Shown: piece by piece, positions 27,405 to 35,887 of the stretch
Layout of the letters: each line of letters starts with the position of its first letter
Numbering within the stretch: the stretch's first letter is position 1
Assembly: GCF_002118315.1 (NCBI RefSeq)
Contig: NZ_MTSZ01000002.1
Coordinates: 62,001-126,000, forward strand
Length of the DNA stretch: 64,000 bases
Direction: 5' to 3'
Origin: Kiloniella majae
GTDB lineage: Bacteria > Pseudomonadota > Alphaproteobacteria > Kiloniellales > Kiloniellaceae
Notes under the pieces: generated by a model
The model's database searches: none
What the model saw: only the letters and a program-made list of their open reading frames with translations
What the model was told of the DNA's origin: nothing
Made by a program: the position numbers and the translations under genes

Positions 27405-27586
27405 CGACCAAATTTTTTAAAGGAGTAACCTGCTTTAAAAAATGGACATTCATATAGAATGGTGGATTTAGCAAACACAAAAAAACAACCATTAGTATAA
27501 AAACATCGACTTTATTAAAGACATTAGAAAAATTACATGGTATTTTAATTAAAATTTAATAACTAAAATTTTGTTCGCAGGTTTCA

Positions 27587-27793
27587 ATGTATATTCCGCC
27601 TCTCTACACACGGACGGGAACAATCATTACCCCTGAACCTCAAGCTAACCGAGGCCCAGCCTTTAAGCCTGCAACACAGTCCACTGATGAAGTGACGACG
27701 ATCAAAACTATAAATTCAGAGGATACGACAGGAAAAAAATTACTCGCTCCTCCTACCGATGGGCGAGGTAGTCGTGTTGATATTTTGGTTTAA
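27587..27793 (+). CDS. Small hydrophilic protein, unknown
   Basis: Predicted 68-residue Pro/Thr-rich protein ending in GRGSRVDILV. GCAGG lies about six bases before the ATG, and a very strong hairpin follows at 27900. It is not recognised, contains no cysteines or membrane segment and appears largely disordered. Moderate confidence only: it might be a short conserved orphan or a chance frame. Confidence 0.45.
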   Translation: MYIPPLYTRTGTIITPEPQANRGPAFKPATQSTDEVTTIKTINSEDTTGKKLLAPPTDGRGSRVDILV

Positions 27794-27899
27794 GAAGAAT
27801 AATTGAATTTAACGATATCCTGATTTGATAAGCTATTTAGGATATTGAATGCAGAAAGTATAAGAAATTCTGGTACATACTCGAAAAAAAGCTGATCCC

Positions 27900-27945
27900 A
27901 CATACAACAAAAGCGCGATCAACTGAACGCGCTTTTGTTGTATGT
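27900..27945. terminator. Strong bidirectional hairpin terminator
   Basis: An 18-bp perfect stem (27900-27917 with 27928-27945) with a 10-base loop. A and T tracts lie within the stem (CAACAAAAGCGCG and CGCGCTTTTGTTG), so either strand could terminate. It lies between two convergent small genes. Confidence 0.85.
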
Positions 27946-27961
27946 CATCTTTTGCAATACC

Positions 27962-28126
27962 TTAGGCTGCAATGCCTTCCCGCCAAGCGGTAGAAGACTT
28001 GCATGTCTTGCAAATACGTTCACCAGGCCATTCGCTTACGAATTTTTCCCGGCACTTCAGACAATTACGTTTTTTCTTTTCATACACCCGGTCAGAAACC
28101 GGCTTTGTATTGGACTGATCGCTCAT
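27962..28126 (-). CDS. Small zinc-ribbon-like protein
   Basis: A 54-residue basic protein with two CxxC pairs (CLKC and CKTC, 18 residues apart) that could bind one zinc ion, around the core FVSEWPGERI. The ATG at 28126 has GGAGGG six bases upstream, which decides it over an in-frame start at 28150. Similar tiny zinc-finger-like proteins are widespread hypothetical proteins in Rhodospirillales-type genomes by my recollection. Function is unknown; nucleic-acid or protein binding is a guess. Confidence 0.75.
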   Translation of the reverse strand: MSDQSNTKPVSDRVYEKKKRNCLKCREKFVSEWPGERICKTCKSSTAWREGIAA

Positions 28127-28537
28127 TAATCCCTCCGTAGGATCCGGCAACTTAATAACCTCAAGAACCGAAGTCCTAGGTAAATAGATAATTATTTAAC
28201 TTCTTCCGCAGAAAAAAGCAGAAGAAAAAGGTCTCCAAAGCTCGTCAAGAGCCATCACAACCTGACACCCTTTGTGGGCAAATGCATAAGAAGCAGCTCT
28301 ATTTTAAATCATAAAATAGCTCAGTATCTAAACATTTTTTAAAGCGTCTCAAATTGTGGCGATTCCGACAGTCGACTACATAGAGACTTATGTAGTAAGA
28401 AACGGAAACGGAGACTCAACAAAGGCACTTTGTGCATTGCACAAGTATTAAATAATGTAAGTGAGAAAAAAAATCAACTGCCGTTGTGTGAAATTTGGCA
28501 ATGTCAACGTATTTTTCCGTCGTTTTTCTGTAATATA
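28127..28537. other. Intergenic region with a short dyad
   Basis: About 410 bases without a supportable gene. It contains the perfect 15-base dyad TTGTGCATTGCACAA (28430-28444), of the size of a regulator site, and a smaller CTACAT/ATGTAG repeat near 28377-28394. Confidence 0.45.
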
Positions 28538-28921
28538 TTATTCCACAACGAAAGGTTTTACCTGACCTCCATAGCCATGGACACTATCATGAGCACGTAT
28601 AAAAACTTTTTTTACGCCCTTGGGAATATCGACGCCGGATAACGATCTGGTAAAGGGTTGCTCATTTTCATGGGGGTGATGAAGCACCCGCGTAGCCAAA
28701 ATCGTCTCGTCTTCCGTAATAATCTCCCAGCGGTTAGCATAATGATCCCACCCTGTGTCATCATGACGCACTGTCACATTAAAACGCCAGCCGCGATCTC
28801 CGTCTTTATAGCCCTCGACTTTAATGACATCCGCCTCGCCTGCAACCACAGGATTCAAAAAAGAAAAAAGCAAGGCCAGTGTTAACAACGCACAACGCAT
28901 AGCGGTCGCCAATATTTGCAT
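28538..28921 (-). CDS. Exported protein of unknown function
   Basis: A 127-residue protein with a signal peptide (hydrophobic LLTLALLFSFL, cleavage near VVAGEA, residue 28). The mature part is beta-rich with distinctive motifs VRHDDTGWDHYANRWE, RVLHHPHENEQPFTRSL and RAHDSVHGYGG. The many histidines and the acidic DDTGWDHY segment suggest metal or ligand binding, which is inference. GAAGGA precedes the first ATG, supporting this start. I recall similar short exported proteins in marine alphaproteobacteria, without known function. Confidence 0.8.
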   Translation of the reverse strand: MQILATAMRCALLTLALLFSFLNPVVAGEADVIKVEGYKDGDRGWRFNVTVRHDDTGWDHYANRWEIITEDETILATRVLHHPHENEQPFTRSLSGVDIPKGVKKVFIRAHDSVHGYGGQVKPFVVE

Positions 28922-29234
28922 AATTTTTCCTTCAGAAGATTCTCTATAATCTAAAACAATCAGCTATCTATAACAGAGACAATCTAACATTACTGCTCAC
29001 AACCCGGTGAAGTACCTACTGAGCAAGTACACAAATTTACTTATGAGCAACGGTGCTAACTGCGGAGAAATAAGAATCCAAACGCAACACTAAGTAATTT
29101 CAGCTAAATCTTTAATCTCTATTAAGTCAGACAAATATCCCTCAGGAATAAAAAACACTCCTGGGGGAAACAAAAGGTGAATTTAGCTTCATCTGGAACT
29201 TGCCTTAGCCCAATCATCAACACATAATGTTCCC
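28922..29234. other. Intergenic region, no gene seen
   Basis: About 310 bases between divergent genes, expected to hold the promoters of parE and of the exported protein. Nothing else was recognised. Confidence 0.5.
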
Positions 29235-31226
29235 ATGTCAGATCTATTTCACTCAGCCCCCACAAATGAAACCACGGTTGATTATTCAGCCAAGGACATT
29301 CAAGTTCTCGAAGGCTTAGAACCTGTTCGCCATCGCCCCGGAATGTATATTGGCGGTAACGATGAACGCGCCATGCATCACCTTGTTGCGGAGGTTCTTG
29401 ATAATGCCATGGATGAGGCTGTTGCAGGACATGCAACACGAATCGATATTGAGCTTGGTCTGGATAACCAGATAACAATCAAAGACAATGGGCGCGGCAT
29501 TCCCGTCGATGCACACCCGAAATATACAGACAAGTCTGCGCTGGAAGTTATCCTGACGACCCTGCACTCAGGCGCAAAGTTTACACAAGATGCCTATGCA
29601 ACATCCGGAGGTCTTCATGGTGTTGGTGTTTCTGTTGTAAATGCTCTGTCTGATTCTATGTACGTTGAAGTAGCAAGGGATAGACAACTATACAGACAGG
29701 AATACAGTAAAGGTCATCCTCAGACCAAACTGGAACTGATCGGCAAAACCAATAACAGACGTGGAACGACAATTTCCTTCCATCCGGACGCCGAAATTTT
29801 TGAGCCCGGCTGTAAATTCCAACCCGCTCGTCTCTATAAGATGACGCGCTCAAAGGCTTATCTTTACAAAGGTGTCCAGATCCGGTGGACGTGTGAGCCT
29901 TCTCTTGTCGAGGGGAGCAATATCCCTTCAAGCGAAATCATCCACTTCCCAAACGGCTTGAAGGACTTTATTGACTCGCAGCTCGGCGAACGCCCTGCCC
30001 TAACATCTGAATCCTTCGCTGGTGAAGCCGAATTCTCCGATGGCCAAGGACGCGCTGAGTGGGCGATCTGTTGGCCTCGTGACGAACAGGGATTCGTCAA
30101 TTCTTATTGTAATACAATCCCGACACCTGATGGCGGCAGCCATGAAAGTGGTATGCGAGCAGGCCTTTTAAAAGGTCTCAAAGCCTACGGTGAACTCACG
30201 GGCATAAAAAAAGCCGCCCAGATTACGGGCGATGATCTTTTGAACGGGAGCATTTCTGTCCTTTCTGTCTTTATCAGAGATCCACAATTTCAGGGCCAAA
30301 CCAAGGATAGACTTGCCACTCCGCTTGCTGCAAAATTAACAGAAGCAACAATTAAAGATCATTTTGATCTCTGGTTGGCCAGTAATCCTGAAAGTTCCAG
30401 ACTTTTGCTGGAGCGTATTATCGAGCGCAGTGAAGACCGCTTAAGAAGACGACAAGATAAAGAAACCAGCCGTAAAACAGCGACCCGTAAAGTTCGCTTA
30501 CCCGGAAAACTTGCCGACTGCAGCAGTAACAAATCAAACGATACTGAAATCTTTCTGGTAGAAGGCGATTCAGCTGGTGGCTCTGCCAAGCAAGCACGCG
30601 ACAGAAAAACACAAGCGATCCTTCCTCTTCGCGGAAAAATTCTGAACGTTGCCTCGGCAACGGCGGATAAAATTAAAGCAAACCAAGAGATCGCAGATAT
30701 CAGCTTGGCGCTTGGCTGTGGCACCAAAGGACAGTTCGATAAAGACAAGCTTCGTTACGAACGCATCATTATCATGACTGATGCTGATGTTGACGGTGCC
30801 CATATCGCCTCTTTGCTAATGACTTTCTTTTATCAGGAAATGCCAGGTCTCATCGAAAGCGGCCACCTCTATCTTGCCATGCCACCGCTTTATCGACTGA
30901 CGCAAGGCAGTAAAACGGTCTATGCCATGGATGATGAACATCGTCTTGAGTTGGAAAAGACAGAACTGACCGGGCGCGCGAAAATTGAAGTCAGCCGCTT
31001 TAAAGGTCTGGGTGAAATGCCCCCTCGACAGCTTAAAGAAACAACAATGGACCCGTCCAAGAGAGTACTTTTGCGCGTTACCGTTCACCACAACGACGAT
31101 TTTGATCCTGCCGAAAGCCAACGGGCCGCAGCGGACAGAGTGAATTGCCTGATGGGAAAAAAACCAGAACTACGGTTTAACTTTATTCAGGACAACGCAA
31201 AGTTTGTTTCAGACATAGATATCTAA
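29235..31226 (+). CDS. parE: DNA topoisomerase IV subunit B
   Basis: ATPase subunit of topoisomerase IV, which decatenates daughter chromosomes with ParC. The 663 residues show the GHKL ATPase (VLEGLEPVRHRPGMYIGG, EVLDNAMDEAV, KDNGRGIPVD, SGGLHGVGVSVVNALS), the transducer domain, and TOPRIM with EGDSAGGSAKQARDR, PLRGKILNVA and the metal-binding MTDADVDGAHIASLL. The length and the DSAGGSAKQARDRKTQAILP stretch favour ParE over GyrB, as does the lack of the GyrB insert. No ribosome-binding site is evident at the ATG. It is monocistronic, ended by a strong terminator. Confidence 0.96.
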   Translation: MSDLFHSAPTNETTVDYSAKDIQVLEGLEPVRHRPGMYIGGNDERAMHHLVAEVLDNAMDEAVAGHATRIDIELGLDNQITIKDNGRGIPVDAHPKYTDKSALEVILTTLHSGAKFTQDAYATSGGLHGVGVSVVNALSDSMYVEVARDRQLYRQEYSKGHPQTKLELIGKTNNRRGTTISFHPDAEIFEPGCKFQPARLYKMTRSKAYLYKGVQIRWTCEPSLVEGSNIPSSEIIHFPNGLKDFIDSQLGERPALTSESFAGEAEFSDGQGRAEWAICWPRDEQGFVNSYCNTIPTPDGGSHESGMRAGLLKGLKAYGELTGIKKAAQITGDDLLNGSISVLSVFIRDPQFQGQTKDRLATPLAAKLTEATIKDHFDLWLASNPESSRLLLERIIERSEDRLRRRQDKETSRKTATRKVRLPGKLADCSSNKSNDTEIFLVEGDSAGGSAKQARDRKTQAILPLRGKILNVASATADKIKANQEIADISLALGCGTKGQFDKDKLRYERIIIMTDADVDGAHIASLLMTFFYQEMPGLIESGHLYLAMPPLYRLTQGSKTVYAMDDEHRLELEKTELTGRAKIEVSRFKGLGEMPPRQLKETTMDPSKRVLLRVTVHHNDDFDPAESQRAAADRVNCLMGKKPELRFNFIQDNAKFVSDIDI

Positions 31227-31250
31227 ATAAAACAAATATTCTTTGATACA

Positions 31251-31286
31251 GAGTACTGCCATTCCATTAGATGGCAGTACTCTTTT
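31251..31286 (+). terminator. Intrinsic terminator of parE
   Basis: A 12-bp perfect stem GAGTACTGCCAT (31251-31262) with ATGGCAGTACTC (31271-31282), eight-base loop, then TTTT. Confidence 0.88.
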
Positions 31287-31429
31287 CATTTGAATTATGG
31301 TCGGTTGAATGAACCATAACCTCAACTTTGCCCCTTTTTAGTCACAAAGCCTCTCCCTTTCGGCATAAAGCCACGAGATAAGAATACAAAGAAACAAACA
31401 ACTCTATTCTTAGATGGCAGGGCAGCGGC

Positions 31430-33700
31430 ATGCTGAAAACAATCACAACCAAACAATTCAACTTTTCTATCAAAACACTATTTATTGCAGTCCTATTGAT
31501 CTCTTTTATCATTGTTGTGGGTGGGAGTCCCTCGGTGGCAAACGGGTTGGTCAGCCCTAACGATATGAAAAGAGGCTCGTTGTTATTGAAAACAACAGAA
31601 GCCGGTAAAATGGTCGAAGCCATACAACTGGCGACAAATGTAGAAATTGATATCAACGGACCAATCGCCCGGACGAAAGTGACCCAACGCTTTAGAAACC
31701 CTTCGAATGGTTGGGTTGAAGGAACTTACGTTTTCCCCCTGCCAGAAACGTCCGCCGTCGATACCCTAAAAATGCAAATTGGTGATCGTTTTATAGAAGG
31801 TGTTATCAAACCGAAAGAAGAAGCCCGCAAAATATATGATGACGCCAAAAGAGAAGGCAAAAAAGCCAGCTTGGTCGAACAGTTACGCCCTAATCTCTTT
31901 ACCAACTCAGTCGCAAATATAGGACCGCAAGAGATCGTGGTTGTGCAGATTGAATATCAAGAGACCGTCAGGCAATCCAATGGCCTTTTCTCGCTCCGTT
32001 TTCCAATGGTCGCGGCCCCACGCTACAATCCCAAGCCACGCATAGTCGAAAGTGTAAACTTTGAGAATGATGAACAGTGGGGAACTGTAAAAGATCCCGT
32101 TCCGGATCGTGAAGAAATAACCTCGCCAGTTATAAATCCGGCAAAACAGGCTAAAAGTAATCCCGTATCCCTGAATGTCAGTTTGGCTTCCGGCTTTCCC
32201 ATTGGTGAAATCAAAAGCCCGTTCCACGAGATTATTACAGACTACAAATCCAAGGATCAGGTTCAAGTATCTCTCAGTGATCAAGTCGTACCTGCGGATC
32301 GTGATTTTGAACTCAACTGGAAAGCAGAACCAAAGAAATCTCCGCGCGTAGCCTTGTTTAAGGAAACGATTGGTCAGGATGATTATTTCCTTGCCTTTGT
32401 TACTCCACCCAAACTGGCTCAACTTGCTCAGGATGAAATAACAACACCAAACAGGGAAGTCATCTTTGTTATTGATAACTCTGGCTCTATGGCTGGCCCA
32501 TCCATGAGACAGGCAAAAGAAAGTTTGCTTTTGGCACTGGCAAAGCTACGCAGCCGGGACCGCTTTAACGTTATAAGGTTCGACGATACCTACGAAGTCC
32601 TTTTCCCTTCTGCTCTTGAAGCCAATACCGGCAACCTTGATATCGCCAAAAGATTTGTCTCGTCACTCGAAGCTGATGGCGGAACAGAAATGTTACCTGC
32701 GCTGGAAGCTGCACTGGAAGATCAGACACCAAATGACAAGTCAAGTTTGCGTCAGATTGTTTTCTTGACGGATGGTGCCATTGGTAATGAAAAACAGATG
32801 TTTGATGCCATTGTTAAAAAACGTGGTCGATCCAGAATTTTTACCGTCGGTATTGGTTCTGCCCCCAACAGTCACTTTATGAACCGTGCATCCAGCTACG
32901 GCAAAGGAACTTTTACCCACATCGGATCAGAACAACAAGTCAGATCCCGTATGAACGAACTTTTTACAAAGCTTGAAACCCCGGTACTCACCAATCTTCA
33001 AGCAATCTGGCCAGAGAGCAACCAGCCAGAAAAAACCAATGTTGAAATGAGCCCTCGTCAGCTCCCTGATCTCTATAGCGGTGAACCCGTCGTTATCCTC
33101 GCCAAAGCTAAAAACACAATTCGATCAACCAAAGAAACGCTGGATGTTTCCGGTCAATTCTCTAACCAACCCTGGACAATCAAACTGCCCCTTCACAAAG
33201 CGCAATCGGGGACAGGCATTGGCAAACTCTGGGGAAGAAGGAAAATTTCAGAAATAGAAGGACAGTATTTCCAGGCCGACAACTGGAATGTACTTGATCA
33301 GGACATACTCAATACAGCTATGAAATATGGCCTAATCAGTAAAATGACCAGCCTTGTCGCTGTTGATATCACCCCGACAAGGCCAACTGGTAAAGATTAT
33401 AACAGTCAGGAAATCGCTTTAAACCTCCCTGCGGGATGGGATTTTGAGAAGGTTTTTGGAGCAGATTATTCCTCTGCGCCAGCCCCGCTCGAAGATGCCA
33501 GCATTTCGTCTCTGCATCGCTTGGCAGCAACTGACGCCCCCCTCATAAGATCAGTATCAGCTAAAGCAAAGTCCATTCCCTTACCTGCAACAGCAACCAC
33601 TGCGGAATTAAAAATAATTCTTGGAATGCTTCTCCTGCTCGCCACGATATTATTCATGTTGGTATCGCGTAAAATGCTTCCAAATGGGCAGCGTCCATAG
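31430..33700 (+). CDS. VIT/VWA protein, marine proteobacterial sortase target
   Basis: A 756-residue surface or periplasmic protein of the family that partners class GN sortases. It has an N-terminal signal/membrane segment (about 15-42), a VIT domain (about 50-180; NVEIDINGPIARTKVTQRF, VEGTYVFPLPETSAVD), and a von Willebrand A domain (about 340-510) with an intact MIDAS motif in FVIDNSGSMAG. Near the C-terminus comes LPATA (residues 718-722), a hydrophobic helix (ILGMLLLLATILFMLVS) and a short basic tail, the layout of a sortase sorting signal. The sortase gene begins two bases after its stop. Confidence 0.92.
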   Translation: MLKTITTKQFNFSIKTLFIAVLLISFIIVVGGSPSVANGLVSPNDMKRGSLLLKTTEAGKMVEAIQLATNVEIDINGPIARTKVTQRFRNPSNGWVEGTYVFPLPETSAVDTLKMQIGDRFIEGVIKPKEEARKIYDDAKREGKKASLVEQLRPNLFTNSVANIGPQEIVVVQIEYQETVRQSNGLFSLRFPMVAAPRYNPKPRIVESVNFENDEQWGTVKDPVPDREEITSPVINPAKQAKSNPVSLNVSLASGFPIGEIKSPFHEIITDYKSKDQVQVSLSDQVVPADRDFELNWKAEPKKSPRVALFKETIGQDDYFLAFVTPPKLAQLAQDEITTPNREVIFVIDNSGSMAGPSMRQAKESLLLALAKLRSRDRFNVIRFDDTYEVLFPSALEANTGNLDIAKRFVSSLEADGGTEMLPALEAALEDQTPNDKSSLRQIVFLTDGAIGNEKQMFDAIVKKRGRSRIFTVGIGSAPNSHFMNRASSYGKGTFTHIGSEQQVRSRMNELFTKLETPVLTNLQAIWPESNQPEKTNVEMSPRQLPDLYSGEPVVILAKAKNTIRSTKETLDVSGQFSNQPWTIKLPLHKAQSGTGIGKLWGRRKISEIEGQYFQADNWNVLDQDILNTAMKYGLISKMTSLVAVDITPTRPTGKDYNSQEIALNLPAGWDFEKVFGADYSSAPAPLEDASISSLHRLAATDAPLIRSVSAKAKSIPLPATATTAELKIILGMLLLLATILFMLVSRKMLPNGQRP

Positions 33701-33702
33701 CC

Positions 33703-34347
33703 ATGAAAATCCTAAGTAGAATAAAGCCTGCTTTACAAATTCAATTGCTCGTTCAATTCATGGCAAGAGGAGCTAGAAAGTTCCTCTTGCTGGCTTTGTT
33801 TATGGCAAGCTTTGCATTAGTCGGAGATGGTCTCTACATCAAACTGAAAGCAGTTCTGGCGCAACATCTGTTACAACAGGCCTGGCAAGAGACTTTAACC
33901 ACCCAAAAACCACAAAAAGCATGGTCATGGGCCGATACCTACCCAGTTGCAGAGATCAGCCTACCTAATCTGGCTATCGAACCCGTTATCGCCTTACGCG
34001 GCAGCAGTGGAGAAGCCTTGGCATTTGCGCCGGGACATCTGGAAAACACAGCCCTCCCCGGACAACAAGGGACAGCCGTCTATGCCGCACACAGAGATAC
34101 TCATTTTGCTTTTTTAGAAAACATAAAAGCGACTGACATTGTCAAAGTAAAAGATCCCAAAGGACAGGATCATCTATATAAGGTGGACAACATCCGAATT
34201 ACCAAATGGGATCAATCGGGCATTACCAACCAAAATACTTCTAAACGCATAGCACTCGTAACTTGTTGGCCCTTCGATGCTCAGACGCCTGGCCCCCTAC
34301 GATATATTGTAGAAGGTCATCTGATTGAAGATTTCTCCGTAGATTGA
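33703..34347 (+). CDS. Class GN (marine-type) sortase
   Basis: A 214-residue transpeptidase anchored by an N-terminal helix (about 27-45), active site outside the inner membrane. The sortase triad is His130 (YAAHRDTHF), Cys188 (LVTCWPFD) and Arg200 (PLRYIVEG). Sortases are uncommon in Gram-negative bacteria; this class occurs with a VIT/VWA target, exactly as here. Only two bases separate the genes, so translation is probably coupled. The acceptor to which the target is joined is not known for this class. Confidence 0.93.
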   Translation: MKILSRIKPALQIQLLVQFMARGARKFLLLALFMASFALVGDGLYIKLKAVLAQHLLQQAWQETLTTQKPQKAWSWADTYPVAEISLPNLAIEPVIALRGSSGEALAFAPGHLENTALPGQQGTAVYAAHRDTHFAFLENIKATDIVKVKDPKGQDHLYKVDNIRITKWDQSGITNQNTSKRIALVTCWPFDAQTPGPLRYIVEGHLIEDFSVD

Positions 34348-34372
34348 AAAACTCGTTCACAAGAAAACGAAA

Positions 34373-35092
34373 CTAACCTTTTGGTCCTATGTTTCGTTCC
34401 AACCATCCCTGTAGAGATTCATTCACCTTATCCGGCAACTCAATATTAGATAGGTGACCACAGTCTTCCAGAACCAATAGTTCGGCGTTTGGCGTCAAAG
34501 AGGCAATTTCTTCAGAACAGTCCAAGGGAGTAATCAGGTCATCCTGACCACAGATTACTTGGACCGGACATTTTATGTTCGGTAAAATATCCAAGTGACT
34601 TTCACGATCCAGGATCGCAGTTTGCTGTCGCACAAAAGCTTCCTGCCCAACCTCTTCCGCCATTTTGTATATTTCAGACGTCAAGGAGGTATCTTCCATT
34701 CGGTCAGGATGAATAAGAAGTGGCATCAAGTGTGGCGTCACCCCTTTAAACTTTCCTCGTCCAGCCAAAGAAAGTAGACCACGTCTACGTCGTTTTTGTT
34801 CAGGACTATCCGCACGCGCTTTTGTGTCAATTAATGCCAAACGCTTCACGCGTTCGGGTGCAATCCGCATAATCTCGAGTGCGACATACCCACCCATCGA
34901 TAATCCAACGAGATTGAATTTCCCGCGTACCTGTTTCAAAGCCTGTAAAGCCAGTTCATTTATGGAACTGGCCCGGGTAAGATCTGACACTTCACAGAGA
35001 TACGTGTCTTTAAAAAGATCCAGTTGTGGTGCCCACAATCGTTCATTACACAAAAGGCCCGGCAAAAAAACCAGACGTTCTTTTTCGTTCAT
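34373..35092 (-). CDS. Alpha/beta hydrolase
   Basis: A 239-residue alpha/beta-fold hydrolase. The nucleophile elbow is GLSMGG, the acid lies in ICGQDDLITP and the catalytic His in EDCGHLSNIE, giving a complete Ser-Asp-His triad. It starts MNEKERLVFLPGLLCNERLWAPQL, the pattern of short-chain esterase or lactonase-like members (MhpC/PcaD type). The substrate cannot be told. It follows an isochorismatase-like gene by four bases, so the two form an operon. Confidence 0.9.
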   Translation of the reverse strand: MNEKERLVFLPGLLCNERLWAPQLDLFKDTYLCEVSDLTRASSINELALQALKQVRGKFNLVGLSMGGYVALEIMRIAPERVKRLALIDTKARADSPEQKRRRRGLLSLAGRGKFKGVTPHLMPLLIHPDRMEDTSLTSEIYKMAEEVGQEAFVRQQTAILDRESHLDILPNIKCPVQVICGQDDLITPLDCSEEIASLTPNAELLVLEDCGHLSNIELPDKVNESLQGWLERNIGPKG

Positions 35093-35096
35093 AAAA

Positions 35097-35648
35097 TTAA
35101 TCGTTTTCTTTAAGTAGGTTCGATAGCTTTTTAAATTCTGGCGTCCCTGCCTTTTTCAACATTTCAAACATAACCATCTCGCTTGAAACCACCTCGGCAC
35201 CAGACCTGATCATGCGTTCCAGCGCCAGTTTTCTGTTTTCGTCAGCGCGCGACCCAATCGCATCAGCCACGACAAAAACATCAAATCTGTCAGACAGTAG
35301 TTCTAAAACAGTTTGTTGAACACAAACATGCGCCTCAATACCCATCACAATAACCTGGCGCCGCCCTGTTTCTTTTAACGCAGACATAAACGGCTTACAG
35401 CCAGCTGAACTGAAGGAAATTTTTTCGAACACATCTTTTTCAGCATACAAGCCGTGTAGTTGCTCGACAGTATGTCCAAGTCCCTTGGGATATTGTTCGG
35501 TTACCAAAACGGGTACAGATAGCTCGGCCGCAGTTTTCAAAACCAGTTCATTGGCTTTCAGAATTGAGTCGAGTTCCGGGATCGCAGGTGCAAGTCTCTC
35601 TTGTATATCTATGACAACAACGACCGAATCTTCCGCAGACATCAACAT
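35097..35648 (-). CDS. Isochorismatase-family cysteine hydrolase
   Basis: A 183-residue hydrolase of the isochorismatase/YcaC-like fold. The triad is Asp (VVVIDIQERLAP), Lys in the middle region, and Cys in MGIEAHVCVQQTVLELL; the cis-peptide region GIEAHVC is standard. Substrate is unknown: family members act on isochorismate, nicotinamide or other amides, and nothing here identifies which. The N-terminal MLMSAEDS may start at the second Met. First gene of the pair with the alpha/beta hydrolase. Confidence 0.9.
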   Translation of the reverse strand: MLMSAEDSVVVVIDIQERLAPAIPELDSILKANELVLKTAAELSVPVLVTEQYPKGLGHTVEQLHGLYAEKDVFEKISFSSAGCKPFMSALKETGRRQVIVMGIEAHVCVQQTVLELLSDRFDVFVVADAIGSRADENRKLALERMIRSGAEVVSSEMVMFEMLKKAGTPEFKKLSNLLKEND

Positions 35649-35825
35649 CTTAAAAACGCCTCTAGCAAGTTAACTGACCTGTATTGACTTAAACATCACA
35701 GGATTAAAATTAAACAATAATATCACGTTATGACGTAATTTATCGATTTTTGGCACCTAAAACACAGTACAAATTGACTTTTTCAAAGCTTTCCGTATTA
35801 TGCGCACGTCTCTTCTGGAAAGCAC

Positions 35826-35876
35826 GCGTAAGTTTTTACGCATTTCTGCTTTTTTTTGACTAACGCTCAAGCGTAA
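35826..35876 (+). promoter_or_regulatory. Leader with alternative hairpins before the helicase gene
   Basis: Four short segments can pair in alternative ways: GCGTAA (35826-35831) with TTACGC (35836-35841); AACGC (35862-35866) with GCGTAA (35871-35876), mostly by ACGC/GCGT; and TTACGC with the second GCGTAA. An eight-T run lies at 35850-35857. This sits directly before the RNA helicase start. Confidence 0.45.
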
Positions 35877-35887
35877 CTAAGGAATAC

